From Clostridiales bacterium (GTDB lineage: Bacteria; Bacillota; Clostridia; Oscillospirales; Oscillospiraceae): a stretch of 36,784 nucleotides of DNA. The stretch covers positions 1 through 36,784 of the forward strand of contig JALERU010000051.1 in assembly GCA_022764045.1 (NCBI GenBank), given 5' to 3'. The notes beneath the pieces are model-generated. The model was not told the origin of the DNA. It was given only the letters and a program-made list of their open reading frames with translations, and ran no database searches. This document shows positions 1 through 6,026 of the stretch, piece after piece. Position 1 is the stretch's first letter; every line of letters starts with the position of its first letter. Made by a program: the position numbers and the translations under genes.

Positions 1-57
1 GTAGCACGACAGACTCTGACTCTGTTTGTGAGGGTTCGAATCCTTCTCCCGCTGCCA
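1..57 (+). tRNA. tRNA-Gln (CUG), 3' portion
   Basis: The 5' part lies outside the window. The anticodon arm reads ACAGA-CTCTGAC-TCTGT, giving anticodon CTG (glutamine). The T arm is GAGGG-TTCGAAT-CCTTC, followed by the acceptor strand TCCCGCT, a G discriminator and an encoded CCA. It is the integration target of the prophage; the last 46 bases are repeated at the other end of the element, so the gene stays intact after integration. Confidence 0.93.
12..57 (+). repeat. attL: attL core, 46-bp direct repeat in tRNA-Gln
   Basis: The 46 bases from the anticodon loop to the CCA end are identical to 34,104-34,149. The flanking bases differ on both sides (A then T here; T then A at the right copy). 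Tyrosine integrases commonly use the 3' half of tRNA genes. The span between the copies fixes the element at about 34.1 kb. Confidence 0.95.
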
Positions 58-62
58 TAGGA

Positions 63-106
63 AAAAGCCCAGAAACCTTTGAAAATCAATGGTTTCTGGG
101 CTTTTT
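63..106 (+). terminator. Bidirectional intrinsic terminator after tRNA-Gln
   Basis: A perfect stem with arms AGCCCAGAAACC and GGTTTCTGGGCT closes a 13-base loop and ends in a T run; on the minus strand the preceding A run gives a matching U tail. It can end the tRNA transcript from the left and the phage late transcript from the right. The loop holds TTGAAAATCAATGG (79-92), which recurs exactly at 34,069-34,082 beside attR. Confidence 0.8.
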
Positions 107-134
107 GTATATCTTTTCTGGTTAGGATACACCC

Positions 135-290
135 CTACGTAAGTGCGTTTTTTGAGCGTTTTTTAGCGTTAGTGTGTGGGAAAAGTGTGGGAAAATTACT
201 GCTTCGCCACAGGCTTGTAGTATACCTCGTCAGCCAAGAGTTAGCTCTCATACTGGCCAGTTGTTCTCTGCTGTACTTGTACTTTGTCAT
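135..290 (-). CDS. Small hypothetical protein at prophage left end (51 aa)
   Basis: A 51-codon frame begins with ATG at 290 behind a good ribosome site (GGAGG, six bases upstream). It is the last possible gene of the late transcript, downstream of the endolysin. The product is basic and rich in Arg, Ser and Thr, with no family I can name. Its 3' half is the same DNA as the tandem integrase-arm-like repeats (174-195), so the frame may be a by-product of the attachment region. The strong ribosome site is the main reason to list it. Confidence 0.4.
   Translation of the reverse strand: MTKYKYSREQLASMRANSWLTRYTTSLWRSSNFPTLFPHTNAKKRSKNALT
174..195 (+). promoter_or_regulatory. Tandem arm-type integrase sites (candidate)
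   Basis: Two adjacent copies of GTGTGGGAAAA lie 117 bases inside attL. Related copies (GTGGGAAAA at 34,007-34,015; TGTGGGAAAAA at 34,023-34,033) lie about 70-100 bases inside attR. Tyrosine integrases with an N-terminal arm-binding domain bind such short direct repeats on both sides of the core. The family rule is known; the role here is inferred. The rest of 58-377 holds the terminator, a GCGTTTTTT repeat (146-168) and the 51-codon frame. Confidence 0.55.
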
Positions 291-377
291 GAGTAGCCTC
301 CATCCTATGCTCACAGCTGCCGTTACAGCTTGCGCAGGGTAGACCGGACACTTTACACCAGCAGCCGCTTCCCGGCT

Positions 378-1169
378 TCACAGCAAGCCCTTGCGGCCCA
401 GGACAGCCACTACCTCGTCCCGCTTCATAGGGCGTTCGGGGGTGGTTCCGTCCACCACGCCGGCGGCGGTGGCCCTCTGCCAGTGGCCTTCCTGCTTGCT
501 CCAGTCGGGTTCCGCGAGAGAACCCACGTAGCGCTCGGCTTTCGACATTAGCCGGTAAGCCTGCTCGTCGGTCATCTGCTCGATCATCTGGTCAATAGTC
601 ATGTCCAGTTCCTCCTCCTTCGGTTCCTCCAGCTGCTTGGCCGGGGGCTCGATCACGAAATAATACTTCACCTGCCCCTTGAAGAGGCTATAGTCTCCCC
701 TGGTCCGGGTGGCGCGGGTGGACGCCGGGTCATTGATGTACACCACGTTCCCGGCGATCTTCCACACCAACACAAAGTGCCCGGAGCTTGTCCAAAGCCC
801 CTTCCCCATGCAGGCGATTACCAAGCAGCCCCGGTCCAAGGCCGCCTTGGCCTGGGCGTGGACTGGGCTGGCGGGATTGCCGTGGAGGCTTGTCCAGTTC
901 AGCTGCCGGCAGGTCAGACCGTACCGGGCTGCCGCAGGTGGGAAATATCCGTAATAGGTCCCCTGGCGCGGGGCCTTGTAGCCGTGGGCCAGGGCCCAGG
1001 CACACTCCGTGGCCGGGGTGACGTTCTTGTCCGCCCAGGTAGCCAGGACCATGGCCATGGCCGTGGGGCCGCAGCCAGAGGCCCCGACGGTGGTCTTCTC
1101 CCCCTTGGCGGAGTAGTCCCTGGCTGCCCAGCGTGGGTCCGTCTGTAAGTAAGAAACCGGCTGCGTCAT
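378..1169 (-). CDS. Endolysin, C39-like cysteine peptidase with C-terminal wall-binding region
   Basis: A 263-residue protein with a papain-fold C39-like N-terminal domain. The catalytic Cys is in GASGCGPTAMAM (Cys33), the His in SGHFVLVW (His131) and an Asn/Asp in YINDP (146-147). After an acidic linker (about 178-190) comes a region resembling an S-layer-homology repeat (EGHWQRATAAGVVDGTTPE, then RDEVVAVLGRKGLL), probably for cell-wall attachment. The ATG overlaps the stop codon of the holin, so the two lysis genes are translationally coupled. The expected role is cleavage of peptidoglycan peptide bonds at the end of the lytic cycle, reaching the wall through the holin pore. The exact bond cut cannot be read from the sequence. 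Confidence 0.8.
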   Translation of the reverse strand: MTQPVSYLQTDPRWAARDYSAKGEKTTVGASGCGPTAMAMVLATWADKNVTPATECAWALAHGYKAPRQGTYYGYFPPAAARYGLTCRQLNWTSLHGNPASPVHAQAKAALDRGCLVIACMGKGLWTSSGHFVLVWKIAGNVVYINDPASTRATRTRGDYSLFKGQVKYYFVIEPPAKQLEEPKEEELDMTIDQMIEQMTDEQAYRLMSKAERYVGSLAEPDWSKQEGHWQRATAAGVVDGTTPERPMKRDEVVAVLGRKGLL

Positions 1170-1615
1170 GTCTGGTCACCATCCTCTCCACGGTCCCCCT
1201 GCTCCCGCAGGGCTTCCAGGGCACGTTTTAGGAACGCCGGAAAGGGTACACCCATCAGCCCCAGGTTCTCCAGCAGGGACAGTCCTTCGTTGCCGATAAA
1301 GAAGAGAATCACCGCTGTCCGGATATACTCCGCTCCAATGGCACTGTCCAGCAGCACGCCGATCCACACCAACAGCAGGATCGCGCCCTTTTTGCAAAGC
1401 CCCTTGAAGCCCGCCTTGCTGTCCAGCGCCCCCGTAGCGCTCTTGTTGGACCGCTGCCAAACTGCTGCCACCAGCACCCCCGTCAAATAATCCGCGGCCA
1501 TCAAGGCCACCAGCACCTGCATGGCGGTATCCCACCCGCCTAACCCATGGGCCACAAATGCTCCCACAGCGGACAGCGCCGCCAACACACCGTTTTTAAT
1601 ATATACTGCATCCAT
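1166..1615 (-). CDS. Phage holin (toxin secretion/phage lysis holin family)
   Basis: A 149-residue membrane protein with several hydrophobic segments: about 8-27, 33-51, 75-92 and 96-112. The charged tail (REQGDRGEDGDQT) is typical of holins. The pattern MAADYLTGVLVA followed by GLCKKGAILLLVWIGVLLD matches the Firmicutes holin family often called phage holin 4/TcdE-like. The start ATG at 1615 follows AAAGGAG. The gene sits just before the endolysin with a 4-base overlap, the usual lysis cassette. It would form pores in the cytoplasmic membrane at the time of lysis. Confidence 0.88.
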   Translation of the reverse strand: MDAVYIKNGVLAALSAVGAFVAHGLGGWDTAMQVLVALMAADYLTGVLVAAVWQRSNKSATGALDSKAGFKGLCKKGAILLLVWIGVLLDSAIGAEYIRTAVILFFIGNEGLSLLENLGLMGVPFPAFLKRALEALREQGDRGEDGDQT

Positions 1616-1658
1616 AAAAACTCCTTTCCCCGGGGTGCAAAAGCCCCGGCCTGCTCTC

Positions 1659-1686
1659 TTGACAAACCGGGGTGGGATGGTATAAT
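1659..1686 (+). promoter_or_regulatory. Consensus promoter for antisense RNA
   Basis: TTGACA (1659-1664) and TATAAT (1681-1686) are both exact consensus boxes with a 16-base spacer, facing right against the direction of all neighbouring late genes. No plus-strand gene follows. The expected transcription start is near 1693. Confidence 0.8.
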
Positions 1687-1771
1687 GAACGCAGAAAGGG
1701 CGCTGTCACGACGGTTAGCCCAAAAATTGAATCAGCTTACATCTGCTGACCGTTTGGGGGCAACCAAGCGG

Positions 1772-1855
1772 TCAGCACGCTTTTATGGTCAGTATGTAGG
1801 CCAAAACGACCAAACATACCACGAACCGAAGGAAGTTCCTCCAAAATTCGTCCAT
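1772..1855 (-). CDS. Putative type I toxin: 27-aa hydrophobic peptide
   Basis: The 27-codon frame starts with ATG at 1855, nine bases after a GGGGG ribosome site, with an in-frame stop just before the ATG. The peptide has a short charged/aromatic start (MDEFWRNFLR), one membrane-spanning stretch (about residues 11-24) and a KAC end. Size and plan match single-span type I toxins. It has its own promoter (1936-1965) and faces a convergent antisense promoter. The mRNA 5' region (1915-1882) and 3' region (1720-1692) are complementary, which would allow hok-like folding back. An alternative is a small holin-like phage peptide. I know no named family for it. Confidence 0.55.
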   Translation of the reverse strand: MDEFWRNFLRFVVCLVVLAYILTIKAC

Positions 1856-1935
1856 TCAGCATCACCCCCTTTCCAGGGAGTGGCTAACCGCCATTTATGT
1901 AACAGCGCCTTTCTGGCCCCTTCCGGGGCAGCCTC

Positions 1936-1965
1936 AGAATACCATATCGCGCCGCGCTTTGTCAA
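1936..1965 (-). promoter_or_regulatory. Promoter of the small toxin-like gene
   Basis: On the minus strand TTGACA (1965-1960) and TATTCT (1941-1936) are separated by 18 bases. The expected start is near 1929, giving a leader of about 75 bases that opens with a GCCCC/GGGGC hairpin. A private promoter inside the late operon marks this gene as independently expressed, including in the lysogen. Confidence 0.65.
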
Positions 1966-1970
1966 ACTTC

Positions 1971-1997
1971 GCCGTCCCGTCTTTGGGACGGCTTTTT
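1971..1997 (+). terminator. Intrinsic terminator, plus strand
   Basis: A perfect 8-bp stem GCCGTCCC/GGGACGGC with a 6-base loop is followed by TTTTT. It faces right, so it can only end the antisense transcript from 1659-1686. Its T run overlaps the stop codon of the carbohydrate-binding-like tail gene on the other strand. Confidence 0.8.
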
Positions 1998-2424
1998 ATC
2001 TCTCTTCCACCAGCTTCCACCACCGGTCATCTGTCCCGGGTTCAGTGGTGTTCCCGTCAATCAGAGACTCATAAAGCGCGCCTTGGTGGCTCACCACGTC
2101 CCCGATATGATAGGCATCATGGGCCCCCGTCGGCTTGGCCCAGACGGGATGGCCACCGGGTGTCAATCCAATGGCTGTATAGAGGGCCGGAGTATCCGCC
2201 GGAAGCCAATCCGCCTGGGCGGTGTGCCCCTGGGCCACCCGGTAGAGCTGGGGATCTCCCACTGCGTTTTCCCCGTGGGCCAGAATGTCCCCCTGCTTGT
2301 ACACCACGCCGGCCTGCCAGGATGGGTACACTGTCGCCACCTCCAGCGCGGCCTCATCGGTGAGGGACTGGGCCAACAGCTGGATGGCTCTCCGCAGCTG
2401 CTCCGCTGCCTGCAATCTGTTCAT
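1996..2424 (-). CDS. Tail accessory protein with two carbohydrate-binding (CBM5/12-like) motifs
   Basis: A 142-residue protein. The N-terminal helix region (1-35) is followed by two modules: PSWQAGVVYKQGDILAHGE...YRVAQGHTAQADWLP and DAYHIGDVVSHQGALYESL...DDRWWKLVEE. The pattern W..G..Y..GD.V...G..Y, ending in a tryptophan pair, is that of chitin-binding type 5/12 modules, common in tail-tip and fibre proteins that touch cell-wall sugars. The ATG overlaps the stop of the preceding gene. It is probably part of, or an attachment to, the tail fibre; the sugar bound is unknown. Confidence 0.6.
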   Translation of the reverse strand: MNRLQAAEQLRRAIQLLAQSLTDEAALEVATVYPSWQAGVVYKQGDILAHGENAVGDPQLYRVAQGHTAQADWLPADTPALYTAIGLTPGGHPVWAKPTGAHDAYHIGDVVSHQGALYESLIDGNTTEPGTDDRWWKLVEER

Positions 2425-2699
2425 GGTGCTACCCCCAACAGGGTGTTGAGGATTTCTTCGGCAGAGGGTTCTGCCTCCTCCGGCGCCTCCGGGTGCGCCG
2501 CCTCATAGGCCGCCAGGGCCTCCTGGTTCGTCTCTAAGGACGTTACAGTGCCGTCTTCTACCTGGATATAGACAAAACCCTTCGCCGCAATATAGGCGCT
2601 GAGAAAGTCACCAGGGAGGGCAACCATGCCAGCGGCTTGGTTGGATACGGGGTTGCCGTGGTTTCCGGTTTCATTTGGGTACTTATTGATGTAGTACAT
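2421..2699 (-). CDS. Small tail-fibre-associated protein (92 aa), function unknown
   Basis: A 92-residue protein whose C-terminal third is very acidic (EAPEEAEPSAEE). The start ATG at 2699 follows a GGGGGAAAC stretch. It lies between the tail fibre gene and the CBM-like protein and overlaps the latter by 4 bases, so the three are expressed together. Position and acidity suggest a fibre assembly chaperone or a minor tail piece, but no motif proves it. Confidence 0.55.
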   Translation of the reverse strand: MYYINKYPNETGNHGNPVSNQAAGMVALPGDFLSAYIAAKGFVYIQVEDGTVTSLETNQEALAAYEAAHPEAPEEAEPSAEEILNTLLGVAP

Positions 2700-2710
2700 G
2701 TTTCCCCCTT

Positions 2711-3691
2711 TTAGCCTATGGCAATGAAAAAGTATTTTCCTTTTCCTTTGTAACTGCCGGATTCTATCGGTGTTAAATTTAATTGAGCGTCCGTACTAGC
2801 TGCAGACCAGGAAATCGTCTTATCCGTCCATGTCAATTCAATTTTGTTATCCGATGAGCTTGAAGAAGAGTAAGAAGTAAAAGTTACGCCACAGATAAAA
2901 ACAGAAATCCTGGGGGCAGAGTAGTCTCGTTCTATTATTACAAGCTTTGGCGCAAAATCAAAAGTCAAGCTATTTGGATTACTACTGCCATACGTCCCTG
3001 TTCCCACATAACTCCCCATCTCGATCCTCGCCTTATCGCCGAGAGAACCGAGGTATTCGATGGTGGTGTCTCCTACCGTTCCCTCCGTGTAGGCATTTGG
3101 GTTAGTGGAAGTGTGGAAGGTTGTATGGGTTCCGGCGGGAATAGCTACGACGGTCTGATAGCCGGTTGCTTTCACGTAATTTTGACCACCCGGCCTTGTA
3201 AAGGTGGCTGTTGGAGGGAAGAAATAGATTATATTAGCTGTTGTACTTTCAGCCCAAAATTTCCCAATCAAAGTGCTTTGAGCCTCTTCTATACTTTTAA
3301 TCGCTACTGTTGTAGGAGAGTTTATGGATATACTTAAATCATCATTAACCACAACGCTATCGCCTACAATATTATTTGAAGGGCTGTTTATGTGTCCAAC
3401 ATTTACAGTGCTTTGTTCGTGGATTCCAGATAAACTATAACTTGGTGAACCTGTTATAGTTGTCCTCCTCCACACATGCACATTCCCAACCTCCGCCAGC
3501 ACCCCAAGGGCCTTCCCAATGCTGAGCTCCCCCGTCAGCCCCATTTTCTGGGCCGGGGTGGTCACGTCCCCAATGGCACCGTCGATCTTGTCCCAGTTCT
3601 CATTGAGCATCGTCTGCACATTAAATGTATCGTTCCCGTCCACCACTGGGTCCTTTTTCAGCAAGTTCAAAAACTTCGTCCATGCCGACAT
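2711..3691 (-). CDS. Tail fibre / receptor-binding protein
   Basis: A 326-residue protein from ATG at 3691 (ribosome site GGGAGG, spacing about 8). The N-terminus (KFLNLLKKDPVVDGNDTFNVQTMLNENWDKID) is the attachment motif usual in tail fibres of clostridial phages. The middle and C-terminus are rich in Ser, Thr, Gly and aromatic residues, as in beta-rich trimeric fibres. The DNA from about 2,720 to 3,470 is clearly more AT-rich than the genes on both sides, which suggests exchange of the host-recognition part. It follows the baseplate genes and is the main candidate for host-range determination. Confidence 0.75.
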   Translation of the reverse strand: MSAWTKFLNLLKKDPVVDGNDTFNVQTMLNENWDKIDGAIGDVTTPAQKMGLTGELSIGKALGVLAEVGNVHVWRRTTITGSPSYSLSGIHEQSTVNVGHINSPSNNIVGDSVVVNDDLSISINSPTTVAIKSIEEAQSTLIGKFWAESTTANIIYFFPPTATFTRPGGQNYVKATGYQTVVAIPAGTHTTFHTSTNPNAYTEGTVGDTTIEYLGSLGDKARIEMGSYVGTGTYGSSNPNSLTFDFAPKLVIIERDYSAPRISVFICGVTFTSYSSSSSSDNKIELTWTDKTISWSAASTDAQLNLTPIESGSYKGKGKYFFIAIG

Positions 3692-3695
3692 CCAA

Positions 3696-4238
3696 TTACC
3701 TCCCTCCCGCAAAGCTGCTCAGCGGCGTCTCCGCCAGTTCTGCCAGCGTCATGATTTCATGTACTTCCTTAATCAGGAGATACCTGTAAGCGTAATCCAC
3801 CACGATATGAGCCGGAACCGCCTGCTCAATGGCCCGCTTCAAATCATCCACATTGGCCGGAACACCCACGTCCCCGATGAATTTCAGGGTCAGGGTCCCT
3901 GGCGCATAGCTTACAATGATCCCGCCCTCCTGCCAGGCGTCGCAGACGGCCTGCATTCCTTCCAGGGTAGGTTTTTGTGCCACGTTCCAGGCCGCCTGGA
4001 TGGCCGCCCGGCGGTCTGCCAGGGACTTGGATTCATCGGAGGGCAGGCCCAGGGCCTTTTCATAGGTCTGAACTTGGGCAAGGTTCAGCTCGTCAAAATT
4101 GTCATTGTTGTAGATGGCCACGATTCTTTCCGCCAGCTGGTCCAGCTGCCCCCCGGCAGCCAGGAAGATCTCCTGGATCCAAGGGTCTTTCTGGAGCAGC
4201 CAATGAATCTGCCGCAGGGCGTACTCCTTTACCGTCAT
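3696..4238 (-). CDS. Baseplate/tail protein, YmfQ/XkdU-like (DUF2313)
   Basis: A 180-residue protein starting MTVKEYALRQIHWLLQKDPWIQEIFLAAGGQLDQL. It carries the DUF2313 pattern of an N-terminal helical part, then ADRRAAIQAAW and a C-terminal VDDLKRAIEQAVPAHIVVDYAY. In PBSX and Mu-like phages this protein follows the gpJ baseplate protein and joins the fibre to the baseplate. The start overlaps the stop of the upstream gene by 4 bases. The order J-like, DUF2313, fibre is conserved. Confidence 0.8.
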   Translation of the reverse strand: MTVKEYALRQIHWLLQKDPWIQEIFLAAGGQLDQLAERIVAIYNNDNFDELNLAQVQTYEKALGLPSDESKSLADRRAAIQAAWNVAQKPTLEGMQAVCDAWQEGGIIVSYAPGTLTLKFIGDVGVPANVDDLKRAIEQAVPAHIVVDYAYRYLLIKEVHEIMTLAELAETPLSSFAGGR

Positions 4239-5302
4239 GTCAGCACCACCGTCCCCAGCACCGGCGTCTGCCGGTCGGTCAGGGCCACGTTGGTGGACTC
4301 GTTGTTGACCTTGAGGGCCCCGTGGTCCAGCACCCCTTCGGTGGCGTTGATCCGGCTGGCGATCTGGGTGTAGCTGACATAGGTGCCCCCCTTGTCAAAG
4401 GCGATCTCCCGCAGATAGGCCGTCAGATTCGCCTGGACGGCCGCAGTCACCCCGGCAAGGGTCTGTCCTTCCGCCAGGCTTACCGTGGCGCTCACGTCGA
4501 TCTCCAAGGCCGTGGCGGACGTAACGGTACAGGCTGCTCCGATAGGGGATTCTCCGTTGCCGTCGCCGTTTCCGTTTGAGTCAATGAGCTCCTGTACCTG
4601 CCGGAGCAGGGCCGCTCCTGCCGGCTCCATGTTGGCGTCTACCACACAGACCTCCACCGTGTTCGGCCCAAGGGCCTGGGGGAAGATTCGCACCCGGCCC
4701 ACCCCCGGCACCGACATGGCCCAGGCGATATAGGCCTGTTGATTGCTGCCGTTGTTGGGGTTTTGGAGGTCGTCATAATAGCGGTCCCGGAACTCGTCGT
4801 CGGTCTCCGCGTCATAGCCGCCGCTGGCGGCCCCGTCGTTGGCGACAGCCCCGATCCCGGCGATGGTCACCGGCATGTAGGTAATGGTGTTCGGCCCCAC
4901 GTTGCCGGAATCCCCAGCCACATAGGCCCGGACGATAAACGTGTCGCCCTGGGCGTAGGTGCCGTCAGAAATGGCGTAGAACTCCACCCCGGAGAGGGTG
5001 GAAAACAGCGCCCCCGCCAAGACCTCTCCACCGCCGCTCACCACCCGCAGGGTGGCCGTGGCATAGGTGGCGTATTTCCGCGTAAGGCCCCGGTGCTGCT
5101 TGATATAAGTGTCCAGAGCCACTCCGGCCAGATTGTCCACATCCAGGTTGGCCTCCGCCAACTCGATGTCCCCGTCCAGGGACAGGACCGCCAGGGCAAA
5201 AGCCCTGGTGAAATCATAGGCTGGAAACCCTGTTGTCTTCTGGTAGCGGTCGCTGATGGCATTCAGCATATCCTGGTGAATGTCTGTCAAATCAAGGCTC
5301 AA
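4235..5302 (-). CDS. Baseplate J/gp47 family protein (XkdT-like)
   Basis: A 355-residue protein with the gpJ signature: an N-terminal helical region, then AYVAGDSGNVGPNTITYMP and the stretch GGYDAETDDEFRDRYYDDLQ, which is highly typical. Baseplate J proteins form the wedges that surround the hub and trigger sheath contraction. It lies between the DUF2634 protein (11-base overlap) and the DUF2313 protein. The length is normal for the family, and the presence of J confirms a contractile tail. Confidence 0.92.
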   Translation of the reverse strand: MSLDLTDIHQDMLNAISDRYQKTTGFPAYDFTRAFALAVLSLDGDIELAEANLDVDNLAGVALDTYIKQHRGLTRKYATYATATLRVVSGGGEVLAGALFSTLSGVEFYAISDGTYAQGDTFIVRAYVAGDSGNVGPNTITYMPVTIAGIGAVANDGAASGGYDAETDDEFRDRYYDDLQNPNNGSNQQAYIAWAMSVPGVGRVRIFPQALGPNTVEVCVVDANMEPAGAALLRQVQELIDSNGNGDGNGESPIGAACTVTSATALEIDVSATVSLAEGQTLAGVTAAVQANLTAYLREIAFDKGGTYVSYTQIASRINATEGVLDHGALKVNNESTNVALTDRQTPVLGTVVLT

Positions 5303-5717
5303 TGTCGATCACCTCCTGCATGTCTCCGGAATCGGTCCCCAGGGTGATGGTGCATGTTATGGTCTTTCCATCGTAGGCCATGGTGCCAATTTCCCGGATG
5401 GCCGGGTTGTAAGCGGCGCTCTCCGTGAGTTGCCGCCGGAGCTCCGACAGATCAAAGCCCTTGGGGGCTTTCTGCCCGACCAGATCCTGGGCCGGCGCGC
5501 CAAAGTCCCCAGGGTAGATGGCATAGCGCCCCCGCCGGGTGCGGAGCACTTGCCGGACCCATTCCTTCACCCCTTCGGTGCCGGTCACCTCCACAGGGGA
5601 ACCGGCCTCCATGAAGTAGCAGCTGTGCTCCCAATCAAAGAGGAACCCCGTCCCGATGGCTGTCTCCGATTTCGCCGAAGGTTCCTCTGCGACCGCTTGC
5701 TCTGTGTCAAATAACAT
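5292..5717 (-). CDS. DUF2634 protein (XkdS-like, gp25/W-type baseplate wedge)
   Basis: A 141-residue protein. After a variable start, EVTGTEGVKEWVRQVLRTRRGRYAIYPGDFG is the typical gp25/DUF2634 core, followed by a second domain that ends ITLGTDSGDMQEVIDIEP. Proteins of this group are lysozyme-like wedge components without enzyme activity. The ATG at 5717 directly abuts the stop of the gene before it, in the order R-S-T-U known from PBSX. Confidence 0.85.
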   Translation of the reverse strand: MLFDTEQAVAEEPSAKSETAIGTGFLFDWEHSCYFMEAGSPVEVTGTEGVKEWVRQVLRTRRGRYAIYPGDFGAPAQDLVGQKAPKGFDLSELRRQLTESAAYNPAIREIGTMAYDGKTITCTITLGTDSGDMQEVIDIEP

Positions 5718-6026
5718 TCAAATCACCCCCAGGATCAGGACTGTCTGGCTTCCGGCCCCGCCAGAGAACACATCCCCCAGCAGGGCCACCGTCAGTCCCT
5801 CGTAAAGGTCCTCGCCGCCGATGTACCCCAACTTCCGCAGTTGGCTTCCTTGGAGCATCACTTCTCCCTTGTGGCAGGAGACGATCAGCGGCCCGGAGAG
5901 GGTTACCTTCCCAGTCTCCGGGTCCACATGCCGGGTGGGGGAGATCACGTCCCCTGCAAACCAGGCCGGGCTGCTGGGCGTCTGTCCGGCTTTGAGCTGC
6001 CGCGCAATCTGGTGTTCCCAAGCCAT
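5718..6026 (-). CDS. DUF2577-type baseplate protein (XkdR-like)
   Basis: A 102-residue protein from ATG at 6026 (AAGGAGG upstream; the TGATG overlap with the hub gene decides this start). Earlier in-frame starts lie inside the hub gene and lack ribosome sites. The C-terminal LYEGLTVALLGDVFSGGAGSQTVLILGVI and the SCHKGEVMLQGSQLRKLGYI stretch suggest the small OB-fold-like DUF2577 proteins, which sit between hub and wedge genes. Assignment rests mainly on gene order. Confidence 0.65.
   Translation of the reverse strand: MAWEHQIARQLKAGQTPSSPAWFAGDVISPTRHVDPETGKVTLSGPLIVSCHKGEVMLQGSQLRKLGYIGGEDLYEGLTVALLGDVFSGGAGSQTVLILGVI

Larger units (their letters stand above)
1693..1997 (+). ncRNA. Putative antitoxin antisense RNA of a type I toxin-antitoxin unit
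   Basis: Transcription from the promoter at 1659-1686 would run antisense through the small peptide gene at 1772-1855. It could end at a weak hairpin (stem GCTGACCG/CGGTCAGC, about 1744-1777, then TTTT), giving an RNA near 90 nt. Otherwise it would end at the strong terminator at 1971-1997, giving an RNA near 300 nt that covers the whole toxin message. No plus-strand protein of note is encoded. The arrangement is like txpA/ratA and bsrG/SR4 in Bacillus; the function is inferred. Confidence 0.55.

Noticed and set aside
2711-3712. A diversity-generating retroelement acting on the tail fibre
   Set aside because: The fibre is AT-rich and variable-looking, but there is no reverse transcriptase gene and no template repeat in the window.
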